Shown: positions 34,770-43,149 of the stretch, one piece after another
Position numbering within the stretch: the stretch's first letter is position 1
How the letters are laid out: each line of letters begins with the position of its first letter
Assembly: GCA_963830545.1 (NCBI GenBank)
Contig: CAWHMK010000002.1
Location: forward strand, 1-64,000
Reading direction: 5' to 3'
Source: DATGJX01 sp963830545
GTDB lineage: Bacteria > Vulcanimicrobiota > Vulcanimicrobiia > Vulcanimicrobiales > Vulcanimicrobiaceae
DNA: 64,000 nt
Position numbers and translations under genes: made by a program
Notes under the pieces: generated by a model
Databases searched by the model: none
Seen by the model: only the letters and a program-made list of their open reading frames with translations
What the model was told of the DNA's origin: nothing

Positions 34770-35364
34770 ATGTCGCGTCCTCCAGACGAAAAACGGCGCG
34801 CGGAGTCTGCTCGAGCGCATCGTCGATTACATCTACGCGCATGGAGTTTCGCAGCTCTCCCTGCGTCCGCTCGGTGACGCAGTAGGCTGCAGCCCGCGTC
34901 TGCTGCTCTACTTCTTTTCTTCGAAGGAAGAGTTGCTCACCGAAGTGCTCGCGGCAGCCGGAGCGCGGCAGCGCAAAATCATTGCCGGCCTGAAGTTGGA
35001 CCAAATGGCAACGCCGCGCGCGGCGTGCCGCGAAATTTGGCAAGCCATTAGCAGCCCAAAAGACGAACCGCTTTTCCGGCTCTTCTTCGAGGTGTACGGA
35101 CTCGCGCTGCAAGATCGTAAACGCTACGCCAAGTTTCTGGGGCGTGTCGTCGCCGACTGGCTGCGCTTTATCGCAGAGCCGCTGGAGCGCGCCGGCTGGC
35201 CGAAACCGGAAGCCCAGGCGCACGCGACGGTTTTGCTCGCGGGATTTCGCGGATTTCTCCTCGATCTCTGCGCGACGCGCGATCGGCAGCGCGTCAACCG
35301 CGCCGTGGAATTGTGGCTGCAAATGCTCGACGATGCTTCACCGCACAAGGATATCGCCTCATGA
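34770..35364 (+). CDS. TetR family regulator, split by one frameshift near its start
   Basis: From ATG 34770 the first frame gives MSRPPDEK then stops after about 36 codons. From there the TetR domain is read in the next frame: LLERIVDYIYAHGVSQLSLRPLGDAVGCSPRLLLYFFSSKEELL, followed by a C-terminal ligand-binding domain. Removing one A from the run at 34789-34793 restores a protein of about 197 residues. This looks like a homopolymer sequence error. The stop overlaps the transporter start (ATGA), and an inverted repeat lies upstream, so it probably represses the transporter. Confidence 0.8.
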
Positions 35365-36620
35365 GCAAACGACAAGGCGCACTCGCATTCATATTGATCA
35401 CGGTTTCGTTCGACATGCTCGCGTTCGGCATTCTCGCGCCTGTCTTGCCGAAGCTCGTCCTCACGTTCTTGGGCGGTCACATGGCGGACGCAGCAAAGTG
35501 GTTCGGCATATTCGGCACGGTGTTTGCGCTGATGCAGCTCGTCTTTTCGCCCGTGCTCGGCATGCTCTCCGATCGATTCGGCCGCCGGCCGGTGATCATT
35601 CTTTCGAATCTCGGGACGGGATTGGATTACATTATCATGGCGATGGCGCCCACGATTTGGTGGCTCTTTCTCGGACGCGTGATCGCAGGTCTGACCACGT
35701 CGAGCATTACCACGGCCTATGCCTACATCACGGACGTAACCTCGCCTGCCAAGCGGGCCGGCGCGATGGGTATGGTCGGCGCGGCATTCGGCATCGGCTT
35801 CATCGTCGGTCCCGCAATCGGCGGCGTGCTCGGGAACATCGATCCGCGCCTGCCGTTTTGGGTCTGCGCCGGCCTCAGCATTGCGAACGCGCTCTACGGC
35901 TTCTTCATCCTGCCCGAGTCGCTCAAGCCCGATCATCGTCAAACGCAGTTTGCGTGGAAACGCGCAAACCCGTTAGGCGCGCTCAAACTGCTGCGCTCGC
36001 ACCCCGAGCTCGCCAAACTCGCCGTCATCAACTTCATCGAATACGTGGCTCACGAAGTTCTGCCGGTGGTATTCACCCTGTACGTGATGTACCGCTACAA
36101 GTGGAATCTCGCACAAGTCGGATGGTCGCTCGCGGTGGTAGGCCTGAGCATTGCCGTCGTGCAGAGCGTTGTGATGCAGCCCGTCGTCTCACGGCTCGGC
36201 GAACGGCGCGCACTCATCGTGGGTTTGGTATTCGGCACATGCTCGTTTGCACTGACGGGTCTTGCGTCCAACGGCATCGTCGTACTTGCCGCGATCGTGC
36301 TGATGGCGCTGTGGGGCCTCGCGGGGCCGTCCGCGCAGTCGCTGATGACGCACCGCGTATCGGTAAAGGAGCAGGGCGAATTGCAAGGCGCGCTCGGCAG
36401 CATGCGCAGCACTGCAATGCTGATCGGCCCCGGCCTATTCTCCGCGATGTTCGCGTATTCAATAGACGTGAAAGCGCATGCATGGCAAGTGCCCGGCGCG
36501 GCGTGGTTTTTGGCGGCTTTGCTGCTCGCCGTTACCGTTGTACTCGCGGTGAACGTAGGAGAGCACCAGGGATCGCGCGGACATGGGACGGCCGGGTCAC
36601 ACGCGGTTGCAGCCGACTAA
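35361..36620 (+). CDS. MFS drug efflux transporter, TetA-like
   Basis: The 419-residue protein has about 12 membrane segments and the MFS motif A between segments 2 and 3 (GMLSDRFGRRPVII), a second motif-A-like VVSRLGERRALIVG after the midpoint, and the early DMLAFGILAPVLPKL seen in the TetA/multidrug group. It should export a drug or other small molecule with proton exchange. The start at 35361 overlaps the stop of the TetR-type gene, a usual regulator-pump pair. The substrate is unknown; the TetA name refers only to family. Confidence 0.88.
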   Translation: MSKRQGALAFILITVSFDMLAFGILAPVLPKLVLTFLGGHMADAAKWFGIFGTVFALMQLVFSPVLGMLSDRFGRRPVIILSNLGTGLDYIIMAMAPTIWWLFLGRVIAGLTTSSITTAYAYITDVTSPAKRAGAMGMVGAAFGIGFIVGPAIGGVLGNIDPRLPFWVCAGLSIANALYGFFILPESLKPDHRQTQFAWKRANPLGALKLLRSHPELAKLAVINFIEYVAHEVLPVVFTLYVMYRYKWNLAQVGWSLAVVGLSIAVVQSVVMQPVVSRLGERRALIVGLVFGTCSFALTGLASNGIVVLAAIVLMALWGLAGPSAQSLMTHRVSVKEQGELQGALGSMRSTAMLIGPGLFSAMFAYSIDVKAHAWQVPGAAWFLAALLLAVTVVLAVNVGEHQGSRGHGTAGSHAVAAD

Positions 36621-36660
36621 CGTACCTGGCAAGCATGTTTTGGCGATACGTCGCGCGTGG

Positions 36661-36666
36661 TATACT
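36661..36666 (+). promoter_or_regulatory. Candidate -10 box
   Basis: TATACT at 36661-36666 is a strong -10 hexamer. A TTGGCG box lies 15 bases before it (36640-36645), a little short of the ideal spacing. It would start a transcript at about 36673 that ends at the terminator below. Confidence 0.4.
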
Positions 36667-36672
36667 ATCCGC

Positions 36673-36745
36673 GTAAGTAACGCGAGAGGTTAGTCCAATG
36701 GCGTAGCTTAGCGGCCGTGGTTATCGACCACGGCCTTCTCTTTTT
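36673..36745 (+). ncRNA. Putative small RNA of about 73 nt
   Basis: Between a promoter-like sequence and a strong terminator, and containing no gene, lies a short transcribed-looking unit. It could be a small regulatory RNA, or the region may simply hold the end of the transporter transcript together with an unused promoter. It does not fold as a tRNA by eye and matches no RNA family that I know. Confidence 0.3.
36713..36745 (+). terminator. Rho-independent terminator
   Basis: Stem GGCCGTGG/CCACGGCC (36713-36720 with 36728-36735), loop of seven bases, then TTCTCTTTTT. It lies after the transporter gene and before the next gene. Confidence 0.88.
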
Positions 36746-36760
36746 GGGTATTCTGCCCGC

Positions 36761-37693
36761 GTGTCCGATCTCTACGATGCCGTCGTCGTGGGCGGCGGCG
36801 CTGCAGGCTTGAGTGCAGCGCTCACCCTCGGTCGCGCATGCCGCCGTACGCTCGTGCTCGACGAGGGCCGTCCGCGCAATGCGGTCGCCGAACGCATGCA
36901 CGGAATGATCTCGCGCGACGGCATTCCGCCGCTCGAGCTGCTCGCCGTAGCCCGCGCCGAACTCAACCGCTACGAAAACGTCGGGTTCGTTCCGGCGCGT
37001 GTGGATGCGATATCAGGCGAAGCCGGAGCGTTCGAGGTGCGCGCAGGAGATTCCGCGGTCTATCGCGCTCGAAGCGTGCTGCTCGCCACGGGCGTGTACG
37101 ACGCGCTGCCAGCGATCGAGGGATTGCAGGAGGCGTGGGGCCGCACCGCGTTCGTGTGTCCGTACTGCGACGGATGGGAAATGCGCGGCAAGCGCATTGC
37201 GGTCGTCGGCGACGGAACGAAAGCCGTCGAGCTGGCCTGCGAATTGCGGCAGTGGAGCCGGGACATCATCGTGTGTGCGCAAGGACACGATGCGCTCGAT
37301 GCGGACCATCTGGAATGGCTGAAAGCAACGAATACGCCTCTCGTGGTGCACGCGATTCGGCGCATTCACGCGAGCGAGGGAAACGTGCAGCGCGTCGAGT
37401 TCGAAGGGGGCGAGGAGGAACGCTGCGATGCGATCTTCTTCAGCGCGCCGCTTCGTCCGCGCTACCCGCTCGTCGACATGCTCGGATGCAAGCTCCGTCA
37501 GGATGGCGAAGTCGAGATCGACGAGCGGGGCCGCACGTCCACTGCCGGCGTCTATGCCGCTGGAGATCTCGTCACGACGGTGCATCAAGTCGTACTTGCT
37601 GCGGCAAGCGGCGTTTGCGCGGCGATGGCCCTCAACGAAGATCGCGTTCGCGAAGAGGCACGCGCAGCCGTCCGCCACACGCTAGACCGCTGA
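36761..37693 (+). CDS. Thioredoxin-reductase-like FAD oxidoreductase
   Basis: The 310-residue protein has the FAD motif VVVGGGAAGLSAAL (8-21), the redox pair CPYC at 133-136 in FVCPYCDGWEMRG, an NAD(P) motif AVVGDGTKAVELA with a degenerate glycine pattern, and the C-terminal FAD motif GVYAAGDLVTTVHQV. It belongs to the short NAD(P)/FAD family that includes thioredoxin reductase. CPYCDGWE is typical of a subgroup not clearly tied to thioredoxin, so the partner is uncertain. Start GTG at 36761. Confidence 0.86.
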   Translation: MSDLYDAVVVGGGAAGLSAALTLGRACRRTLVLDEGRPRNAVAERMHGMISRDGIPPLELLAVARAELNRYENVGFVPARVDAISGEAGAFEVRAGDSAVYRARSVLLATGVYDALPAIEGLQEAWGRTAFVCPYCDGWEMRGKRIAVVGDGTKAVELACELRQWSRDIIVCAQGHDALDADHLEWLKATNTPLVVHAIRRIHASEGNVQRVEFEGGEEERCDAIFFSAPLRPRYPLVDMLGCKLRQDGEVEIDERGRTSTAGVYAAGDLVTTVHQVVLAAASGVCAAMALNEDRVREEARAAVRHTLDR

Positions 37694-37739
37694 GCTGCCG
37701 ACGCCGTTTAATCGCACTATGCCCGGGTACGCCGAATCC

Positions 37740-38324
37740 ATGGCAACGACAAATCGGTTAGAAGGCATGCGCGTGGCTATTCTCGCGGCCGACATGTTCG
37801 AGCAAGTGGAATTGACGCAACCGCGCGAAGCATTGCAGGGTGCGGGCGCGCAGACGGTGCTCGTTTCGCTGAAAGACGGCGAGGTGCAGGGCGCCAATCA
37901 CCATGACAAAGCCGACCGCTTCCCGGTAGACATGACGCTGGATTCCGCGAATCCGGAGCAGTTCGACGCCCTCCTGCTGCCGGGTGGTGTCGCAAATCCG
38001 GACCAGCTTCGAATGAATCCCAAAGCCGTGCAGTTCGTAAAATCGTTTTTCGACGCCGGCAAACCGGTTGCGGCGATCTGCCACGCACCGTGGACGCTCG
38101 TCGAGGCCGACGTCGTGCGCGGCCGGCGTGTCACGTCCTGGCCGTCGCTGCAAACCGATCTTCGCAACGCCGGCGCGAATTGGGTCGACGAAGTCAACGT
38201 GACGGATCAAAACCTCACGACCAGCCGAAAGCCCGACGACATTCCGAAATTCAACGAAGCGATGCTGCGCCTTTTCGAGGCATCGCGAACGCGAGGCGAA
38301 CTGCAGCAGATGCAGCGCACGTAA
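37740..38324 (+). CDS. DJ-1/PfpI family protein
   Basis: The 194-residue protein has the family fold, with the nucleophilic elbow AICHAPW carrying the Cys-His pair, the N-terminal GMRVAILAADMFEQVE with the conserved Glu, and LLLPGGVANPDQLR. Members act as stress-related glyoxalase/deglycase or, less often, protease. The ATG at 37740 is preferred over the ATG at 37719 because homologues begin a few residues before the first strand; no clear ribosome binding site decides it. Confidence 0.88.
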   Translation: MATTNRLEGMRVAILAADMFEQVELTQPREALQGAGAQTVLVSLKDGEVQGANHHDKADRFPVDMTLDSANPEQFDALLLPGGVANPDQLRMNPKAVQFVKSFFDAGKPVAAICHAPWTLVEADVVRGRRVTSWPSLQTDLRNAGANWVDEVNVTDQNLTTSRKPDDIPKFNEAMLRLFEASRTRGELQQMQRT

Positions 38325-38358
38325 GAACTACAGCATAGCGCACCTCCCCGAGACGATA

Positions 38359-38388
38359 AGGGGGACTCGCGACCGGGCGAGTCCCCCT
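38359..38388. terminator. Perfect 12-bp hairpin after the PfpI gene
   Basis: AGGGGGACTCGC pairs exactly with GCGAGTCCCCCT around a six-base loop. No T run follows, so it is either a terminator of weak type for the PfpI gene or a structure in the leader of the small gene that starts 12 bases later. Confidence 0.5.
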
Positions 38389-38400
38389 GGGTGGAAATTC

Positions 38401-38550
38401 ATGGACCGCAATCTCGGCGCTCCGAATCGCCGCATACCTCCCGACGTTCAGCCGAAAGGCTCGACCAGCCGCGATCTCGAGCGCGAGGAAGAGCAGGATC
38501 GCGATGGCACGCCGGAGACGTCCGACGTTTCAGAACCGGATTATGACTGA
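38401..38550 (+). CDS. Small acidic disordered-looking protein, 49 aa
   Basis: A 49-codon frame with ATG at 38401 and TGA at 38548-38550. The product is very hydrophilic and acidic, with a run of Glu, Asp and Arg (LEREEEQDRD), and is probably unstructured. GGGTGGA lies just before the ATG. No family is recognised. It lies between convergent genes and follows a strong hairpin, so it may be a real small gene; coding is suggested but not proven. Confidence 0.45.
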   Translation: MDRNLGAPNRRIPPDVQPKGSTSRDLEREEEQDRDGTPETSDVSEPDYD

Positions 38551-38562
38551 CCGCAGTCGGCA

Positions 38563-39948
38563 CTAATGGGTCGGCGGCGGTGTATTCGGAAAAATGACGT
38601 GGGGCGTGATGAGAAAAACGACCTCGTCGCGCGTACGCGTATGCTCGCGGTTCTGAAAGATCTTTCCGAAAACGGGAATGTCCGCCAGAAACGGAATTTT
38701 CGTCACCGTTTGTGAGTCGATGTCGCGAAGCAGGCCGCCCAGCACGATGGTCTGATTGTCCTTGACGCGCAAGGTCGAATCGACTTTGCGATTCGCGATC
38801 ACGGGATACCCGCCGACGAAGCCTTGAATTGCGCTGTACTCCGGATGCATCTCCGCGGTAACGCTCCCATCTGGGCCGATCGTCGGCGTCAGCCTCAGCT
38901 TCACGCCGACGTCGACGAATTGCACTTGCTGCCCGCCCAGCCGGGCATCGTAGTACACGACCGGATACGTTTGCCCGATGAGCAAGTCCGCTTCTTTATT
39001 GTTGATCGTCACGAGCTTCGGCGTGGCCAGAATTTGCGCGCGGCCTTGGCTCACGAGTGCATTGAGCGTCGCATTCACGGCGATGGAGTTGTGGGCGAAG
39101 GCGTACGTGGCGGCACCGCTTATGGGCTGGCCGGACAAATCGTAGCCGCCGAACTGCACGCCGACGTTGCTCTGCTCGTTGATGGGTTCGATGTCCGCCA
39201 CTCGAACCTCGAATAAGACTTGCGGACTTGGAACGTCCATGCTGCGCAGGAATTGTGCGGCGGAGTGCTGCGTCTCTTCGTTGCCGCTGACGACGATGGC
39301 ATTCTGCGCGTCGTCGGCGACGTACGATCCGTCCGGAAGCACCCCTTTGAGCGCCGAATCGACCTCGGATGGTTTGAGATACCGCAGCTTGTAGACGTGA
39401 GCCAAGTTTTCCGAACCGGCGGCGTACGCCGGTTCATCGAGCGCCGCCACCAGTTGTCGTGCGCGCACGATCGTGTCGGCGTTGCCCGTAACGATCACGC
39501 TTGCGGTCCGCCGATCTGCTACGATGACGGTGCCGTCCGGAAGACCCGAAGCGATCTCTTTGGAGACGTCGCCGGGGCTCGCATGCGAAAGCCGGAGGAC
39601 AACTGTCTGAGCGCCTTGCGGATCGCCTTGGCCGCCGTAGCGCCGGTTCATCGAATCGCTGCTTCCGATGATGAGAATGCCGTTCTCGCGGCGCACTTGC
39701 AGGTCGTGGGACTGGACCAGCGCGGTAAGTGCATTCTCGAACGTCACGTCGTGCAGGTGCAAGGTAACCGTTTCGGGTTTGATTGATGAATCGGCAACGA
39801 CGTTCGTGCCGGACTGCGCGGCGAGCAGCGCTATGACGTCGGCAAGCTGTGCGTCCTGGACGTCGATGCTGATGCGGGCACTTTGAGCGCCGCACGGAAG
39901 TCGAACGGCAACGAGCAGCGCGGCCACTGCCAAAAGCTTGCGCATCAT
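38563..39948 (-). CDS. pilQ: Type IV pilus secretin
   Basis: Outer-membrane pore through which the pilus leaves the cell. From ATG 39948 it has 461 residues: a signal peptide (MMRKLLAVAALLVAVRLPCGAQ), an STN/N0-like domain (residues about 25-95), N1-type domains (ASVIVTGNADTIVRARQLV, AIVVSGNEETQHSAAQFL), then the secretin domain from about residue 235 with DVGVKLRLTPTIGPDG, TIVLGGLLRD and IPFLADIPVFGKIF. It is shorter than Proteobacterial PilQ and lacks AMIN domains. The start overlaps the pilP stop (ATGA). It is the last gene of the pilus operon. Confidence 0.92.
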   Translation of the reverse strand: MMRKLLAVAALLVAVRLPCGAQSARISIDVQDAQLADVIALLAAQSGTNVVADSSIKPETVTLHLHDVTFENALTALVQSHDLQVRRENGILIIGSSDSMNRRYGGQGDPQGAQTVVLRLSHASPGDVSKEIASGLPDGTVIVADRRTASVIVTGNADTIVRARQLVAALDEPAYAAGSENLAHVYKLRYLKPSEVDSALKGVLPDGSYVADDAQNAIVVSGNEETQHSAAQFLRSMDVPSPQVLFEVRVADIEPINEQSNVGVQFGGYDLSGQPISGAATYAFAHNSIAVNATLNALVSQGRAQILATPKLVTINNKEADLLIGQTYPVVYYDARLGGQQVQFVDVGVKLRLTPTIGPDGSVTAEMHPEYSAIQGFVGGYPVIANRKVDSTLRVKDNQTIVLGGLLRDIDSQTVTKIPFLADIPVFGKIFQNREHTRTRDEVVFLITPHVIFPNTPPPTH

Positions 39949-40433
39949 CGACGGGGCACGTCTAAAGCGAGCACTTTCCCGTTCTGCAGGCGCACCCCGG
40001 CGCGGTCTATGGCCAACACACGCTCGCCCCCGATCGTATCGCCGACGCCGATGACGCGAACCTGCGATCCGTCGTCGATCAATGCGCGCGGCGATGTGCC
40101 GGAAACGATCGCTTTCACCAGCGGATTCAGGGGAACCGTAAAGCCAATCGGCTGTCCTCGCGTTACATGCATTCCGACAACCGGAACCGCTGGGTCGGTC
40201 TGCGAATACGACGTCGTCTCCGGCACGAACGGATCTCGTGCGACGTTGACCGGCTGCGCCTTCCACGTTGCTGTCAGTGAAGGCGAGTTGAAACGCTCGT
40301 TCAGCACGCTGCGGCGGTCTGCGAGTTCAAACGAAGAACGTCCGGCAAGCGGCGCAAGGCACAGCGGTATCGCGCACAGGAACGCAGACAGCTGCAGACA
40401 ACGCCTGCGCAGCGGATCAGGGAGCGGTCGCAA
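39945..40433 (-). CDS. pilP: Pilus assembly protein, PilP-like
   Basis: The 162-residue protein has an N-terminal hydrophobic segment (residues about 13-30), a low-complexity linker, and a small beta domain with NPLVKAIVSGTSPRALIDDGSQVRVIGVGDTIGGERVLAIDRAGVRL, like the HR/beta domain of PilP and GspC. It should link the inner-membrane platform to the secretin. The TTG at 40433 is chosen because a perfect aaggaggt lies just before it (40439-40446). It overlaps pilO by 17 bases and pilQ by four. Confidence 0.75.
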   Translation of the reverse strand: MRPLPDPLRRRCLQLSAFLCAIPLCLAPLAGRSSFELADRRSVLNERFNSPSLTATWKAQPVNVARDPFVPETTSYSQTDPAVPVVGMHVTRGQPIGFTVPLNPLVKAIVSGTSPRALIDDGSQVRVIGVGDTIGGERVLAIDRAGVRLQNGKVLALDVPRR

Positions 40434-41019
40434 CGCGCACCTCCTTATGTGAATCGGTTCGCAATCGGTACAAGGTCGCGTGAATCGTCGCGTCCAGACG
40501 CGGGTCGGAAGCATCTTGGCGGCCTTCTCGGTCGACCATCATCTCTGTGTCCGAAACGTCTATCAACGTCGAATGATGCGACAGATCTTCGACCAAGCGC
40601 AGCAGACTGCGAAACTTCCCCTGCGCGCGAATGGTCAGCCCGGTAGCGTCCAGTCCCTGGACGGGAAGCGCTCCCGCCGGCACTGGTTCCACCCCAAGAA
40701 CGGTAGTTTTCAAACTCGCAGCCGACCTTTGCAGCGCGCCAAGAAAATCCGCGGTCGTCCCCGAGAGCGTGACGTCGCGAGATATGCGCGCAAGGTCCTC
40801 GTCTGCTTGCACTTCGATCTCGTGCAAGCCGGCAGATTCTCGTATGAGCCGCGCATCTGCAAGCGTTTCACGGTACAGCGTTTCCGTACGCGCGTAGGTC
40901 GACGTAATAGCCGCCTGGTAGCGCGATTGCACCAACCAGGATCCGCCGCCCAGCGCGCAGAGCGCAAGTAACCACACCGCTCGAACGTCGTCTCCAGCGC
41001 GAGGACGCAACCCGAGCAT
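40417..41019 (-). CDS. pilO: Pilus assembly protein, PilO-like
   Basis: The 200-residue inner-membrane protein has one N-terminal segment (VWLLALCALGGGSWLV, residues 15-30), a coiled-coil stretch, then a ferredoxin-like domain with GLTIRAQGKFRSLLRLVEDLSHHSTLIDVSDTEM, the pattern seen in PilO. It partners with PilN and PilP. The assignment rests on gene order (PilM-N-O-P-Q) and topology more than on sequence. It overlaps pilN by one base. Confidence 0.8.
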   Translation of the reverse strand: MLGLRPRAGDDVRAVWLLALCALGGGSWLVQSRYQAAITSTYARTETLYRETLADARLIRESAGLHEIEVQADEDLARISRDVTLSGTTADFLGALQRSAASLKTTVLGVEPVPAGALPVQGLDATGLTIRAQGKFRSLLRLVEDLSHHSTLIDVSDTEMMVDREGRQDASDPRLDATIHATLYRLRTDSHKEVRVATAP

Positions 41020-41576
41020 CAGCGTGCCGCCTCGTCGAGGTGAATCAGATAGTTTATCGACGCGAGTCCCGCCGCGGGTTTATCCAGAGTGGCATTCACC
41101 AATCTCGGACTATGTACGTTTTTCGCGTGCATGAGTCGGTGCATCACCGCGCCCAGCACGATCAGATCCTTGGCCTGACCAGAGAGCGCCAGACCATCGT
41201 CCTGGTGCGAAATACCGGTCAGCCACGCGTGCGCGGGCAGATCGTTTGCAATCTCGGCCAGCATGCGGGCATCGGCATCGCCCGATGCGGCGATGCGCCG
41301 AATGCCCCGATCGAGGTTCGCCGCGGCGCGAACACGCTCGTAATAGACATTTTGCGCCGCGAGCGCAGTCTGCGCGCGATCGTAGCGCAGTTCGTAAACG
41401 GCCTGGACGGCCGCGGCCTCGCGCAAACGGCAAGCCTCAATACTCCAGGCCCCGCAGACGATCGTCATTGCGCCGGCCAGCGCAAAGAGCGCCGCATGAA
41501 ATCGCTCGGGAATGTGCGCTTCCAGCAAACGGCTCAGAAAAACCGGCCGCGCGGCGTGCAGGTAATCGAAACGCAT
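41019..41576 (-). CDS. pilN: Pilus assembly protein, PilN-like
   Basis: The 185-residue protein starts with a short cytosolic segment (MRFDYLHAARP), where PilN binds PilM, then a membrane segment (AALFALAGAMTIVCGAWSI, about residues 28-46), a coiled coil, and a C-terminal fold with AWLTGISHQDDGLALSGQAKDLIVLGAVMHRL, resembling PilN. The canonical INLLP motif is not present. The ATG at 41576 puts the gene two bases after the end of pilM. Confidence 0.8.
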   Translation of the reverse strand: MRFDYLHAARPVFLSRLLEAHIPERFHAALFALAGAMTIVCGAWSIEACRLREAAAVQAVYELRYDRAQTALAAQNVYYERVRAAANLDRGIRRIAASGDADARMLAEIANDLPAHAWLTGISHQDDGLALSGQAKDLIVLGAVMHRLMHAKNVHSPRLVNATLDKPAAGLASINYLIHLDEAAR

Positions 41577-41578
41577 CG

Positions 41579-42529
41579 TCAATTTACACTCCAAAGCGCA
41601 AGCCCGGCGGCAAGCGTCCAATCGGGCGCGCTGGAACGAACGACGTCTTCCGGGTACATGCCGCCTCGCAGCGTGTCGCACACGGGAATTTCGCAATGCG
41701 CTCCGGTGGCGAACTCCAGGTCGGCGGCAAGGCCGGTAAGCCTGGCTGCATTTCCTACCAGCGCAACGCGGCTTACGATCTGCGTCGTTCTGGCCTGCTG
41801 AATCAGCGCACCAATATCCGAGAGCAGCGCGGTTCGCGCCCCTTCACCCCCGCCGGCGGTGCCCAAAATCCGCTTACGTTTTTCGGCGGTGCGTTCGTCC
41901 AGTGAAAGTTCGCGCTCGATCCCGCGCGTTACGTCGGCGCCTCCGGCGTATGCTTGCAGCGTCACCGGCGCGTGCGCCGTGAGAACGTGTAAACTCGTGC
42001 GCTGGTGGCCGACGTCGACGATCGCGTGGAAGCCGGGAAGAGCTCGCGCCAAAGCGCACGCTTCGTGATCGATCGCCACGACCTTCAGCCCTGCCGCGCG
42101 GAGAGCGGCTAGGCGGAAAGCGAGAGCCGAGGCCCGAGCGATTCCCAGTGCCCAGAGACCGGCGTTCGGATCGATCGGATGGACGCGCACGACGCTCTCG
42201 TCGGCTGGATAGTCGACGTAACGTGCGGCTTCAAAGCGAGCCGCGCGCTCGCGTTCCATGCTGGTCATCTTCGGAAACGTGACCGCCCGGAGGAGCGCGT
42301 CGGGTTCTCCAAGTGCGCAGACGCAACGCCGCTGCGCGGTGCCCAGCTCCCGCAATGCGTCTTCGAGGACCGCGGCAACGTATTCAGGCTCGCAATTCAC
42401 GAACGTGGACGAGGCTGCGGCATCTCGAACCACGACACGGCGAATTCTGGCCGCTTCGCCCGCGTACTCCGCCTCGCATACGCGAATTCGCGTTGTTCCC
42501 AGGTCGATTCCGAGGGGGAGACGGCGCAT
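41579..42529 (-). CDS. pilM: Pilus assembly ATPase-like protein, PilM
   Basis: Actin-like cytosolic protein that binds the N-terminus of PilN. The 316-residue product has the phosphate-binding start GIDLGTTRIRV, a Glu-rich mid region with PILM-like ALGEPDALLRAVTFPKMTSMERERAARFEAARYV, and the second phosphate motif VDVGHQRTSLHVL. The last motif is VGNAARLTGLAADLE. The ATG at 42529 (or a GTG two codons earlier) comes just after the pilD stop. Confidence 0.85.
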   Translation of the reverse strand: MRRLPLGIDLGTTRIRVCEAEYAGEAARIRRVVVRDAAASSTFVNCEPEYVAAVLEDALRELGTAQRRCVCALGEPDALLRAVTFPKMTSMERERAARFEAARYVDYPADESVVRVHPIDPNAGLWALGIARASALAFRLAALRAAGLKVVAIDHEACALARALPGFHAIVDVGHQRTSLHVLTAHAPVTLQAYAGGADVTRGIERELSLDERTAEKRKRILGTAGGGEGARTALLSDIGALIQQARTTQIVSRVALVGNAARLTGLAADLEFATGAHCEIPVCDTLRGGMYPEDVVRSSAPDWTLAAGLALWSVN

Positions 42530-42531
42530 CT

Positions 42532-43149
42532 TCACAGCGGTTTGCCGTGGAGCACGACGAGGCTCATCCCTGCTGCCAAGTATGGTGCGAATCGTATCTC
42601 CGTTTCGCGGGTTGCTCTGCGGCTCGCCAACAGATACGACGCATACACGCCGCCGATGACGAACGCGATGCCGATAGCCTCCATCCCGGGCAGCGCGCCT
42701 GCCGCGCCGCCGATGCAGCATCCGAGTTTGACGTCGCCTAGCCCGATTCCGCGCCCGCGAGTAATCGCGTACAGCGCCGCAAGGACGCCGCCGCCCGAAG
42801 CCGCCCCCACGGCGAATCCTTGCGCATCGTGCGCGAAAAGCGACACGGCGAGCATCGCGAGCACGCTGGGAAGCGTGACGGCGTCAAAGACGTATCCGCA
42901 CGCGACGTCGCACGCGGCACCCACGACCACGGCACCGAACCCGGCGATCAGCAGTGCTTCCGCGAGGGAATTCGGCGTCACGAGCACAGCGATGCAGCCG
43001 ATGACCGTTCCGGCGAGCAATATCGCAAGTCGCATCCCGCGAAACACGGAGAAATGCAATCCATACTGCCTGCCCGCAATAACGCCGGCCGTCACGTAGA
43101 CGCCGTTTGCGATTAGGACGCAGGAGAGGAGCAATGCCGTGTGCGTCAC
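42532..43149 (-). CDS. pilD: Prepilin peptidase, short form
   Basis: Aspartic membrane protease that removes the leader of prepilins. From GTG 43149 it has 205 residues and about six membrane segments. The two catalytic aspartates are in DVACGYVFDAVTLP and GLGDVKL (the GxGDxKL motif). It lacks the N-terminal methylase domain and its zinc cysteines, so the mature pilin may be unmethylated or be methylated by another enzyme. The start overlaps the TPR gene (GTGA). Confidence 0.86.
   Translation of the reverse strand: MTHTALLLSCVLIANGVYVTAGVIAGRQYGLHFSVFRGMRLAILLAGTVIGCIAVLVTPNSLAEALLIAGFGAVVVGAACDVACGYVFDAVTLPSVLAMLAVSLFAHDAQGFAVGAASGGGVLAALYAITRGRGIGLGDVKLGCCIGGAAGALPGMEAIGIAFVIGGVYASYLLASRRATRETEIRFAPYLAAGMSLVVLHGKPL

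Noticed and set aside
36673..36712. Degenerate tRNA before the 36.7-kb terminator
   Set aside because: Some bases look like a D-arm, but no acceptor or T-arm can be paired.
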